Source: DATGSL01 sp964645585
GTDB lineage: Bacteria; Verrucomicrobiota; Verrucomicrobiia; Opitutales; T3Sed10-336
Assembly: GCA_964645585.1 (NCBI GenBank)
Contig: CAZYAN010000001.1
Span: 1-64,000 of the forward strand
Direction of reading: 5' to 3'
Length of the DNA stretch: 64,000 bases
The first letter of the stretch is position 1; every line of letters starts with the position of its first letter. The notes under the pieces are model-generated. The model saw nothing but the letters and a program-made list of their open reading frames with translations, made no database searches and was not told the origin of the DNA. Both the position numbers and the translations under genes were made by a program. Below, one piece after another: positions 34,511 to 42,360 of this stretch.

Positions 34511-37153
34511 ATGACATTCAGCTTTCGCTTGTCTCGTTGCGCTGCCTTTGCTGCTTCAGCAATGGCCTTTTCCTTCCCATTCGCCGCCTCCAGTTCGGCG
34601 ATTGTCGCGAATGAACTGGAGGGCCACTGGTCTCTCAATGAAACGGATCTGGAAAGTCTCCAGGTATTGAATACGGCGCCCGTCGCGGATCCCGAGCATG
34701 GGGTCCGGACCGAGACGATGAAGATCGGCCAATTCTCTCCGGTCGGTACCGGTTACTATTTTGATGGAGAAACGAACGATGACTACGTGGAGCTCGGGTC
34801 CTCGTTTATCGACGCTCTTCGCGCGACCAACGAGCTGACGATCAGCGGCTGGATCAACCCGGCTTTCCTGCGTCCGGGTACCAATGCCGCGAGTCGGCAG
34901 ACGATTTTCGCGGCGAACGCGCAACTGCAGTTTTCGCTGCAGGCGGAAGGTCACTTTACGTATGTTTACTGGCGTGACGAGGCTTATGTGACGAATCTCT
35001 TCGGAGAGGCGGAGGCGGTCGAAGCCGGCGAATTCGTCCATGTCGCCCTGACGCACAAACACGATCCGGACGGCTTCGGCGATGATGTGCTGTCGCTGTA
35101 TATCAACGGGGAGCTTGTCCAGGAGATTTTTCCTTATCCGACGATTTCGCAGTTCGTGATCGACGGAGAGATGCTGCACCTCGGGCGATACGAAGGAAAC
35201 ACCAGCCGTGATTTTGACGGTGTGATGTCAGATTTCGGCCTTTGGGCCGGGCGCGCGCTTTCGCACGAGGAGATCGCGGCAATCGGAGCGCTCGGGCGTG
35301 CGAACGTGCCGTTGAGTTCTCCTGATGTCGACGCGGTTCTCGAGTTGTATGCTGTGCAAAACGGAACGGTGCAGACTGGCGACTGGGAGTGGAGTTATAC
35401 CACTGTGTTTCCGGCGCCCGCTGACGGATCCGACCTTGGTATCGGTAAGCATTATTACGGTTCGGATGACAGCATTTATCTAGTTCTCGGGGGCAGTGAA
35501 GGAAATTGGCAGGGCGTGACCGCTTCGGGCGGCGTGCCGTTCGGGATTCCGGTGACCTTCTTGCAGGAACCGGAAAACGTCGATGTCGAGATGGGCGGAA
35601 CCGCGGTATTCGAAGTCGTCGCGGAAGGAACGGGAGCGCTGGTTTATCAATGGTATTTCACCAGCTCGGAAGGCACGGAACTGATCGAGGGTGCGACCGG
35701 TTCCACCCTGACAATCGAAAATGTCGATCTGGGGGATGAAGGTACGTATTCATGTGAAGTTCAGAACCCGGCTGCCGATTATGTGCTCAGAACCCGGGAA
35801 GCGCGGCTGACGGTGATTGGCAGGCCTTCTCGACTGATTGGTCACTGGAAGCTGGACGAGACGAATTTAGAAAATCTGGATGTTTACAATTCAGCTCCTG
35901 GAGCCATTGAGAACGGCGTGCGGACGGAGACGATGCTGATCAACCAGCAGTCGCCTCTCGGCAGGGCGTATCACTTCGATGAAAACAACCTGGATTCTGT
36001 CGATATAGGGAGTTCCATTGTTGGAGAACTGACTGACAAGAACACGTTGACGATCAGTATCTGGATCAATCCCGATTATCTGCCCCCGTCGGGAACGGGA
36101 GCTTCGAGCCGTCAGGTTCTTCTTGCGGCTGAAAACCAGTTTCAATTGGGCGTGCAGGCTCAGGGGCGCATCATCTTTTATTTTCGGGAAGCTGATGCAG
36201 GCGGTTATAATTTCCTTCAGGGAATAGATATTCCCGACCGGGTGACTGCCGGTGAGTGGAACCATATCGGGGTCGTCCGCACCGGGGCGGAAGCAGCGAT
36301 CTACCTTAATGGGGTCGAAGTTTTGTCGGGGAGTGATCTCCCCGACGGGAATTTCGTGATCAATTCGGAAGGTATGATGCTTGGAAGGGATGCCCTGCGG
36401 ACGGACCGCCTTTTTGACGGCTTGATGGCCGATGTTGGTATGTGGAGCGGAATGGCCTTGAGTCATGAGGAACTGGCGGTCATCGGCGCGCTCGGCCGGT
36501 CGGGTTTCCCGCTTTCCTCGACCGGGGAGATCGCGGCGCTGCTGGATCTGTATACACAGAAGACCGGGTCGGTGCAGACGGGATTGTGGCAGTGGACCTA
36601 TACGGCGGATATGCCGGAGCCGGCGGATGGTCTCGGGCTGGCGCTGGGCAAGCACTTTGCCGCGGAAGGCGGGATCTATGTCGTGCTCGGAGGGAATGAT
36701 GGTGCCTGGGAGGGACTCGTCGCGGAGGCGGTCGAAATCGAGGGAGGCTACGACAGCTGGGTTGCCAGCCACTTTGACGCGGGCGAAGCCGGTGATCCGA
36801 TGATCAGCGGACCTGAAGCCGCACCGGCGGGTGATGGAGTTCCAAACCTGCTGAAATATGCTTTTGGCATGGATCCGAAACAGCCGGCTCCGCGAGGAGA
36901 TCTGCCTGTCGCGAACCTCGCGGGCGACGCGTTGATGCTCACCTTTACGCGAGCGAAAAACGTCAGCGACGCCGACATTGTTTTCGAATGGTCAGAAAAC
37001 CTGGAAGTCTGGCAGTCTGCTAACGGGATGATTGAAGAAATCAACGTCGAGGATCGCGGGGAAACGGAGCGAGTCACGGTGCGCGCGGCTGGTCTCCCCG
37101 GCGACTTCTCGCGGGCGTTTCTCCGGCTAAGCGCCGAGCTTGTTGAGGAGTAA
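34511..37153 (+). CDS. Secreted LamG / Ig-like multidomain protein
   Basis: 880 residues from ATG 34511 with AGGAAA upstream; TTG 34466 is not used. Signal peptide ends near FAASSSAIVA. Domains: LamG-1 (~18-270: LEGHWSLNETDLESLQVLN ... WAGRALSHEEI), a ~60-residue repeat (~280-340: GDWEWSYTTVFPAPADGS then LGIGKHYY), Ig-like (~355-435: PENVDVEMGGTAVFEVVAEG), LamG-2 (~440-670), a second copy of the repeat (~679-740) and the shared C-terminal domain (AGDGVPNLLKYAFGMDP). LamG folds bind glycans or proteins. Head of a unit with the sialidase-like and YidR-like genes. Confidence 0.87.
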   Translation: MTFSFRLSRCAAFAASAMAFSFPFAASSSAIVANELEGHWSLNETDLESLQVLNTAPVADPEHGVRTETMKIGQFSPVGTGYYFDGETNDDYVELGSSFIDALRATNELTISGWINPAFLRPGTNAASRQTIFAANAQLQFSLQAEGHFTYVYWRDEAYVTNLFGEAEAVEAGEFVHVALTHKHDPDGFGDDVLSLYINGELVQEIFPYPTISQFVIDGEMLHLGRYEGNTSRDFDGVMSDFGLWAGRALSHEEIAAIGALGRANVPLSSPDVDAVLELYAVQNGTVQTGDWEWSYTTVFPAPADGSDLGIGKHYYGSDDSIYLVLGGSEGNWQGVTASGGVPFGIPVTFLQEPENVDVEMGGTAVFEVVAEGTGALVYQWYFTSSEGTELIEGATGSTLTIENVDLGDEGTYSCEVQNPAADYVLRTREARLTVIGRPSRLIGHWKLDETNLENLDVYNSAPGAIENGVRTETMLINQQSPLGRAYHFDENNLDSVDIGSSIVGELTDKNTLTISIWINPDYLPPSGTGASSRQVLLAAENQFQLGVQAQGRIIFYFREADAGGYNFLQGIDIPDRVTAGEWNHIGVVRTGAEAAIYLNGVEVLSGSDLPDGNFVINSEGMMLGRDALRTDRLFDGLMADVGMWSGMALSHEELAVIGALGRSGFPLSSTGEIAALLDLYTQKTGSVQTGLWQWTYTADMPEPADGLGLALGKHFAAEGGIYVVLGGNDGAWEGLVAEAVEIEGGYDSWVASHFDAGEAGDPMISGPEAAPAGDGVPNLLKYAFGMDPKQPAPRGDLPVANLAGDALMLTFTRAKNVSDADIVFEWSENLEVWQSANGMIEEINVEDRGETERVTVRAAGLPGDFSRAFLRLSAELVEE

Positions 37154-37192
37154 TTCTCCAAGCCGTCCTGTTTCGTTCGTTCGATTGCTTTT

Positions 37193-38482
37193 ATGATTTC
37201 ACGTTTTTGGAAAGCCTGTCTGCCACTGCTGGTGCCGGCGACGATGACGTTCGGTGAAACGGTTCCACCTGCCGCTCAAGCCAGCATCGATCTCTCCGGC
37301 GTCCCTGGCGTCGTCGTGAACCATTCACCGCAAGTGACCGGGATCTATCTGGGATCCCCGTCACTGGCGGTTCTTCCCAATGGCGATTACCTCGCGAGCC
37401 ATGATGAATATGGTCCGAAGGCGACGGGCCATGCTCACATCTTCCGATCCAGCGATCGCGGGCAGACTTGGGAGAAAGTCGCGTCCGTTCACCGGGCGCA
37501 CTGGAGCTCGCTGTTCGTTCACCGCGGCGACGTTTATTTTTTTGGAACGGATGGCGGAGGCGGGCGCATTACGATTCGCCGCTCCAGCGACAATGGCGAG
37601 ACCTGGACGACGCCGGACGGGGCCGCGACCGGATTGTTGACGGAAAAGCGCGGCTATCACACGGCGCCGATGCCGATTGTCGAACACGAAGGGCGCCTGT
37701 GGCGGGCGTTTGAAGCTCTGCATCCATCGACCGGGTGGGGGCATCGCTTCCGCGCTTTTGTGATGTCGGCGCCGGTCGACGCGGACCTCCTCAATCGGGC
37801 AAGCTGGCGATTGACGAACATTCTCGATCGTGATCCGGCGTGGCTCGACGGGCAATTCCACGGCTGGCTGGAAGGCAACATGGTTGTCACGCCCGCTGGC
37901 GGCCTCGTTAACATGCCTCGCGTCGATCATCCTCCGCATGGCGATACGAGCGCGCTGTTGCGCGTGGACCTTGCCAAACACACGTTGCATTTCGATCCGG
38001 AGAAAGACTTTGTCCATCTGCCCGGGGCCGGGAAGAAATTTACGATTCGGTATGATGGTCAGACGCGGCAGTATTACGCGTTGACGAATTGGGTGCCGGA
38101 GGAGGACCGCTCGCCGCCCGAGGCGCTTCGCCGCTTTTTTGATGGATTGTCGCCGGAAGAGAGTGCTCCATCGCGGCGGGGTGCCGCGTTGAAAAAGGCG
38201 GGACTGTATAATTTCGAGCGGACGCGCAATACGGTTGCCCTCGTGTGTTCGGCGAACTTGCGCGACTGGACCATTCTCGGCGTTTTGCTGCGTCACCCCG
38301 ATACGGCGCACCACGGTTTTCAATATCTGGACTGGCAGTTTGACGGAGACGATATCATCGCCCTGGCTCGGACGGCTTATGCCGACGGGCTGGGGGGCGC
38401 TCATAATCAGCACAACGCCAACCTGATCACCTTTCACCGTTTCGAGAATTTTCGGGCGATCGGTGCGAACCCGGGATCCTGA
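37193..38482 (+). CDS. Sialidase-like (BNR repeat) exported protein
   Basis: 429 residues with a signal peptide (CLPLLVPATMTFGETV). Asp boxes SSDRGQTW (86-93) and SSDNGETW (131-138) identify the six-bladed sialidase/neuraminidase-like propeller. The C-terminal motif LARTAYADGLGGAHNQHNAN..TFHRF is shared with the gene at 40845 and marks a distinct subfamily. The canonical sialidase arginine triad cannot be located with confidence, so activity on sialic acid is not established; a different glycoside or lyase substrate is possible. Lies 39 nt after the LamG gene. Confidence 0.82.
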   Translation: MISRFWKACLPLLVPATMTFGETVPPAAQASIDLSGVPGVVVNHSPQVTGIYLGSPSLAVLPNGDYLASHDEYGPKATGHAHIFRSSDRGQTWEKVASVHRAHWSSLFVHRGDVYFFGTDGGGGRITIRRSSDNGETWTTPDGAATGLLTEKRGYHTAPMPIVEHEGRLWRAFEALHPSTGWGHRFRAFVMSAPVDADLLNRASWRLTNILDRDPAWLDGQFHGWLEGNMVVTPAGGLVNMPRVDHPPHGDTSALLRVDLAKHTLHFDPEKDFVHLPGAGKKFTIRYDGQTRQYYALTNWVPEEDRSPPEALRRFFDGLSPEESAPSRRGAALKKAGLYNFERTRNTVALVCSANLRDWTILGVLLRHPDTAHHGFQYLDWQFDGDDIIALARTAYADGLGGAHNQHNANLITFHRFENFRAIGANPGS

Positions 38483-38509
38483 TGGTTCCCAACTGAAAGC
38501 GATTCGACG

Positions 38510-39958
38510 ATGCGGCGGTTCAACGGAAGAGGCGTTTTCTATTATCTCCCGTTATGGGGTATGTTTCCGGCGGGCTTGGCGACGATCGCCGGTTGTGTCG
38601 GTTTTGGCACGGGCGCACAGGTCGGATTGGAGCGCCAGATTACCCGGGCGTCTCACGGTCACATTCTGACGAATACAGGTGTTTGGTCGCCGGATGGGCA
38701 GTGGATTATCTACGACGTTCGCGAGAAGGAGGATGTCTTCAGCGGCGATCGGATCGAGCGCGTGAACGTCGAGACCGGTGAGGTTGAAGTAATTTATCGA
38801 AGCCGGAACGGCGCCAGATGCGGGGTGGCGACGTACAGTCCGACGGATGACAAGGTGGTCTTTATTCATGGCCCTGAGAATCCGACGCCGGAGTGGAGTT
38901 ATGCCGCGAATCGGAGGAGAGGCTTTGTTGTCGATCTGACGGACGAGAGGAGAAATTACAATCTCGACGCGCGTGACCTGACGGAACCGTTGACCCCGGG
39001 GGCGTTGCGCGGCGGGACGCATGTTCATGTCTTCAGTGGCGATGGAAGCTGGGTCAGCTTCACGTATGAAGATTATCTTCTGGAGCAGTTTCGGGAGGAA
39101 AAGGAAGGGCAGGAGATCAATCTGCGCAACGTCGGCGTCTCGGTTCCGAAGGGTCCGGTTACGGTAAAACGGGACCATCCGCGCAATCATGACGGCGAGT
39201 ATTTCAGTGTCCTCGTTTCGAGAACGGTGGCTGAACCGACACCCGGCAGCGACGAGATTTCCCGTGCCTTCAGCGATGCGTGGGTCGGCACCGATGGATA
39301 TCGCCGGCCGGATGGGACACGCCAGAGAAAAGCGATTGCCTTCCAGGGAGAGGTCCGCACGGATCGTGGAGAAACGATTGCTGAAGTTTTTATCGCGGAC
39401 CTTCCGGATGATTTGACCGTGCAGCCGGAAGACGGGCGGATCGAGGGAACAACGACGACCCGGCCCCGTCCGCCAAAAGGGGTGGTGCAGCGTCGGCTGA
39501 CCCGCACGGCGGACCGGCATCATCCGGGAATTCAGGGGCCGCGCCACTGGGTTCGGAGTTCCCCTGACGGTTCGCGGATCGCCTTTTATATGAAGGATGA
39601 CGCCGGAACGGTTCAGCTCTGGACGATTTCTCCCAATGGCGGCGAGCCGGTGCAGGTGACGTCGAGCCGATGGGATCCCACTTCCGCCTTCAGTTGGAGT
39701 CCGGACGGTCGGCGCGTTGCCTATGCGATGGACAACAGCATCTTTGTGACGGATGTTGAAACCGGACAAATCCGCCGGATCACGCCGCGGGTGGAAGAAG
39801 GCGGTCCAACGCATCACGCGTGCGTATTCTCGCCGGACGGGCGCCGGGTCGCGTACATGCGTCCCGTTACGACGGCGGATGGCCGGGTTTTCGACCAGAT
39901 TTTTGTAGCAAAGGTGGATAAGGGACGAGCGCCCGCGTACCTCGCGCCAGCCAACTGA
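38510..39958 (+). CDS. DUF3748/YidR-like TolB-propeller lipoprotein
   Basis: 482 residues. Signal peptide with lipobox-like AGLATIAGC. The body matches DUF3748, the family of E. coli YidR: LERQITRASHGHILTNTGVWSPDGQWIIYDVRE..., ...GVVQRRLTRTADRHHPGIQGPRHWVRSSPDGSRIAF and repeated SPDG.R.AY blades of the TolB type. Function unknown; a periplasmic propeller acting with the neighbouring sialidase-like protein is plausible. It follows that gene by 27 nt and precedes operator B. Confidence 0.88.
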   Translation: MRRFNGRGVFYYLPLWGMFPAGLATIAGCVGFGTGAQVGLERQITRASHGHILTNTGVWSPDGQWIIYDVREKEDVFSGDRIERVNVETGEVEVIYRSRNGARCGVATYSPTDDKVVFIHGPENPTPEWSYAANRRRGFVVDLTDERRNYNLDARDLTEPLTPGALRGGTHVHVFSGDGSWVSFTYEDYLLEQFREEKEGQEINLRNVGVSVPKGPVTVKRDHPRNHDGEYFSVLVSRTVAEPTPGSDEISRAFSDAWVGTDGYRRPDGTRQRKAIAFQGEVRTDRGETIAEVFIADLPDDLTVQPEDGRIEGTTTTRPRPPKGVVQRRLTRTADRHHPGIQGPRHWVRSSPDGSRIAFYMKDDAGTVQLWTISPNGGEPVQVTSSRWDPTSAFSWSPDGRRVAYAMDNSIFVTDVETGQIRRITPRVEEGGPTHHACVFSPDGRRVAYMRPVTTADGRVFDQIFVAKVDKGRAPAYLAPAN

Positions 39959-40011
39959 ATTGCAAGTTGATGCATTTATCCACTTGCCAGAAACCCAGAT
40001 GGATCCGAGAA

Positions 40012-40029
40012 TGCTGTAACGTTATTGCA
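40012..40029 (+). promoter_or_regulatory. Predicted LacI-family operator B
   Basis: TGCTGTAACGTTATTGCA, 36 nt before the pseudopilin start. A TTGCCA hexamer lies at 39984-39989. It sits between the YidR-like stop and the pseudopilin, so the pseudopilin can be transcribed separately from the LamG unit. Confidence 0.75.
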
Positions 40030-40065
40030 TCCTTGAGATCTACTTCACTAATTCGAGGAGCTGTT

Positions 40066-40797
40066 ATGAACAAAAAAACCTCTGCCGCCTTCACCCTGAT
40101 CGAGCTCTTAACTGTGATTGCCATCATCGGCATCCTTGCCGCGATTCTGATCCCGGTCGTCGGCAGCGTTCGCGAAGGAGCGCGAGATGCCAAATGCAAA
40201 AGCAATCTCAGAGAACTCGGCATGGCAGCGCGTCTTTGGGAGAATGACAACGACCATCTTCCGTGGGGCATTTTTCCATCCGATTGGAAGCATGGCGAAA
40301 CTTGGTGGGGCTGGTATCTGACCGAGTATATTTACGACACGGAGGGCGGACCGGCAATGAATCCACTGCTCCAGTGTCCTTCCATTCAAAACCCGGGAGA
40401 CAGCCCCGGCAACTACGTCTCCACCTATCCGGCCAACCGGCTGATTTTCGTTGTGGGCCAGTTGGGCGATCGCCGCAGTGTCGGAACGGTGCGGTCTGAA
40501 CAGATTGAACGGCCGACGGAAGTGATTCTCTTCGGTGACGGGGAGCAGCGGGAACTTCCCGGCGGTTCGAACAGTACCTTCAATGCGCTGGGTATTACGC
40601 CTCCGTCGAACGGAAATCCGCGAAATGCGGACGAGCCGCTGGAGAATCCGCCCCGGAACAAAGACGGAGAAGGCAGCACCGCGCCTCGGTACCGTCACAA
40701 CGACAAAGCCAACTTTGTTTTCGTCGACGGCCATGTGGAGTCGATATCGCTCGGAGAGGGTGGTCTTAAGAACCGCAATTATTATATCAACTATTGA
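40066..40797 (+). CDS. H-X9-DG pseudopilin (subtype 1)
   Basis: 243 residues, GAGGAGC before ATG 40066. Prepilin leader ending AAFTLIELLTVIAIIGILAA gives a type II secretion/type IV pilus-like cleavage and methylation site before Phe. After the long N-terminal helix the globular part ends with RYRHNDKANFVFVDGHVE, the H-X9-DG motif. Post-leader text NLRELGMAARLWENDNDHLPWG is shared with the gene at 47145. It would assemble in the inner membrane pseudopilus. Its own operator B suggests independent control. Confidence 0.93.
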   Translation: MNKKTSAAFTLIELLTVIAIIGILAAILIPVVGSVREGARDAKCKSNLRELGMAARLWENDNDHLPWGIFPSDWKHGETWWGWYLTEYIYDTEGGPAMNPLLQCPSIQNPGDSPGNYVSTYPANRLIFVVGQLGDRRSVGTVRSEQIERPTEVILFGDGEQRELPGGSNSTFNALGITPPSNGNPRNADEPLENPPRNKDGEGSTAPRYRHNDKANFVFVDGHVESISLGEGGLKNRNYYINY

Positions 40798-40844
40798 TCG
40801 CCGGAGATGGTGCAGGAAAACCTGCCAATCCCCGGCCTCCGGTC

Positions 40845-42089
40845 ATGTCCGTCCAGAATGAAATGATCTGGGCGAGCAGTAGTCTCTCGTTTTGCGCAAC
40901 CCTGTTGCTGCTCTCTGGCAGCCTCTTCGCGCGCGAAGCTGCTGCGCCGGTTCATTATTCCCATTCGGAATTCAACGGGATTCCTGTCCCGGGAGTCGTT
41001 ATTGACCACATGCCGAAGGAACGGGAACTGCATTTGGCATCGCCAGCGCTGATTGTTCTTCCAGATGGGAGTTACCTTGCATCGAGTGCCATCGCCGGAA
41101 GGAACCGGCCCCGGGAGGCGACGCGGATTTTCCGTTCCATCGATCGCGGCCGCTCCTGGGAGCTGATCAGCACGATTCGCATGGGGTGGACCGGGCTCTT
41201 TTTGCACCGGGGTGATCTTTATGCGATGGGGACGAGTGATATTTACGGCGATCTTGTTATTCGGCGATCGATCGATGGCGGGGTTACCTGGACCGAACCA
41301 ACGGGTCCGGAGTCGGGATTGCTGCGAAAGAGAGAAGGGGATCTCGGCTACCATACAGCTTCGCTGCCGACGGTGGTTGCTCACGGCCGGATTTGGCGGG
41401 CGTATGAAGATAATGGAAGCGGAGGACCGTGGGCGGGACATTTTCGAGCCGGAATGGCGAGCGCGCCTGAAGACGCGGATCTGCTCAATGCTGAAAATTG
41501 GACCTTTTCCAATCTGCTCGAAAGCGACGCGACCTGGCTGACAACCCGCGGCGGTGAGCCCGGATTTCTCGGATGGCTTGAAGGAAATGCTGTAATCGGC
41601 CCGGCCGGCCAGCTGCTGATTCTTCTGCGAGTCGATGTTGGTAAAGGTGAACCGGAAAAAGCGGCGCTGGTCCGCGTCATTGACGAAAGCACGATCGCGT
41701 TTGATGCGGAAACCGGCATCATCGACATGCCCGGAGCGTCCAAAATGTTCGTTATCCGCTACCACGAACGATCGGGCAAATACTGGACGCTCGCGAACAT
41801 GGTCGATGACCAAAACTACCGGCGTGACAGAAAGCCGAGCCGGCTGCGAAACACCGTTGCCCTGCTGTCGTCCCCGGATTTGCAGCGCTGGGAGGTGGAG
41901 TCGGTTCTGATGCGTGATCGAAGCAACGTCGACCGAGTCGGCTTTCACTATTTCAATTGGCGCTTTGACGGAAGCGACATCATCGCGGTTGCCCGCATTG
42001 CCTATCCTGACGGGATCGGAGGACCTCATAACTATCACAACGCCAACTTTTTTACCTTTATCCGGTTTCCGGGCGTGATGGCGCCCTGA
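40845..42089 (+). CDS. Sialidase-like (BNR repeat) exported protein, paralogue
   Basis: 414 residues from ATG 40845. Signal peptide (ASSSLSFCATLLLLSGSLF). Asp boxes SIDRGRSW and SIDGGVTW; C-terminal VARIAYPDGIGGPHNYHNAN..TFIRF matches the paralogue at 37193, including HN.HNAN and the FDGSDIIA strand. About 300 residues align in the same order, so this is a duplication. Substrate unknown. It follows the pseudopilin and ends 76 nt before the scaffold gap. Confidence 0.82.
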   Translation: MSVQNEMIWASSSLSFCATLLLLSGSLFAREAAAPVHYSHSEFNGIPVPGVVIDHMPKERELHLASPALIVLPDGSYLASSAIAGRNRPREATRIFRSIDRGRSWELISTIRMGWTGLFLHRGDLYAMGTSDIYGDLVIRRSIDGGVTWTEPTGPESGLLRKREGDLGYHTASLPTVVAHGRIWRAYEDNGSGGPWAGHFRAGMASAPEDADLLNAENWTFSNLLESDATWLTTRGGEPGFLGWLEGNAVIGPAGQLLILLRVDVGKGEPEKAALVRVIDESTIAFDAETGIIDMPGASKMFVIRYHERSGKYWTLANMVDDQNYRRDRKPSRLRNTVALLSSPDLQRWEVESVLMRDRSNVDRVGFHYFNWRFDGSDIIAVARIAYPDGIGGPHNYHNANFFTFIRFPGVMAP

Positions 42090-42124
42090 GCCATTTTCAG
42101 GAAATTCGGAAGGCGTATTGGGGA

Positions 42125-42165
42125 GGTTTGTCCGAATAAAGCTTGCCATTCTCTAAGCAAAACAG
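42125..42165 (+). repeat. Left copy of 41-bp direct repeat flanking the N gap
   Basis: These 41 bases are identical to 42266-42306 on the other side of the 100-N gap. A contig-end overlap that the assembler did not merge is the simplest explanation; a real direct repeat is the alternative. Confidence 0.9.
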
Positions 42166-42265
42166 NNNNNNNNNNNNNNNNNNNNNNNNNNNNNNNNNNN
42201 NNNNNNNNNNNNNNNNNNNNNNNNNNNNNNNNNNNNNNNNNNNNNNNNNNNNNNNNNNNNNNNNN
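42166..42265. other. Scaffold gap of 100 N
   Basis: Exactly 100 undetermined bases, a conventional placeholder of unknown true length. It interrupts the intergenic region between the sialidase-like gene and the LamG gene with its operator C. Confidence 0.99.
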
Positions 42266-42306
42266 GGTTTGTCCGAATAAAGCTTGCCATTCTCTAAGCA
42301 AAACAG
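42266..42306 (+). repeat. Right copy of 41-bp direct repeat flanking the N gap
   Basis: Identical to 42125-42165. It contains TTGCCA at 42284-42289, the putative -35 for the LamG gene, so the left copy may be an assembly duplicate of this promoter region. Confidence 0.9.
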
Positions 42307-42313
42307 GTATTTC

Positions 42314-42331
42314 TGCTACAACGTTATTTCC
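42314..42331 (+). promoter_or_regulatory. Predicted LacI-family operator C
   Basis: TGCTACAACGTTATTTCC, one base off operator E and 30 nt before the ATG of the 1589-residue LamG gene. TTGCCA lies 24 nt upstream at 42284-42289. Confidence 0.75.
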
Positions 42332-42360
42332 GTTTGTTTTCTCCCAAAGAAAGGACTCGA

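Noticed and set aside
42035..42301. Minus-strand frame across the scaffold gap
   Set aside because: It exists only because the N run is read as open; the two flanks translate the same 41-bp repeat.
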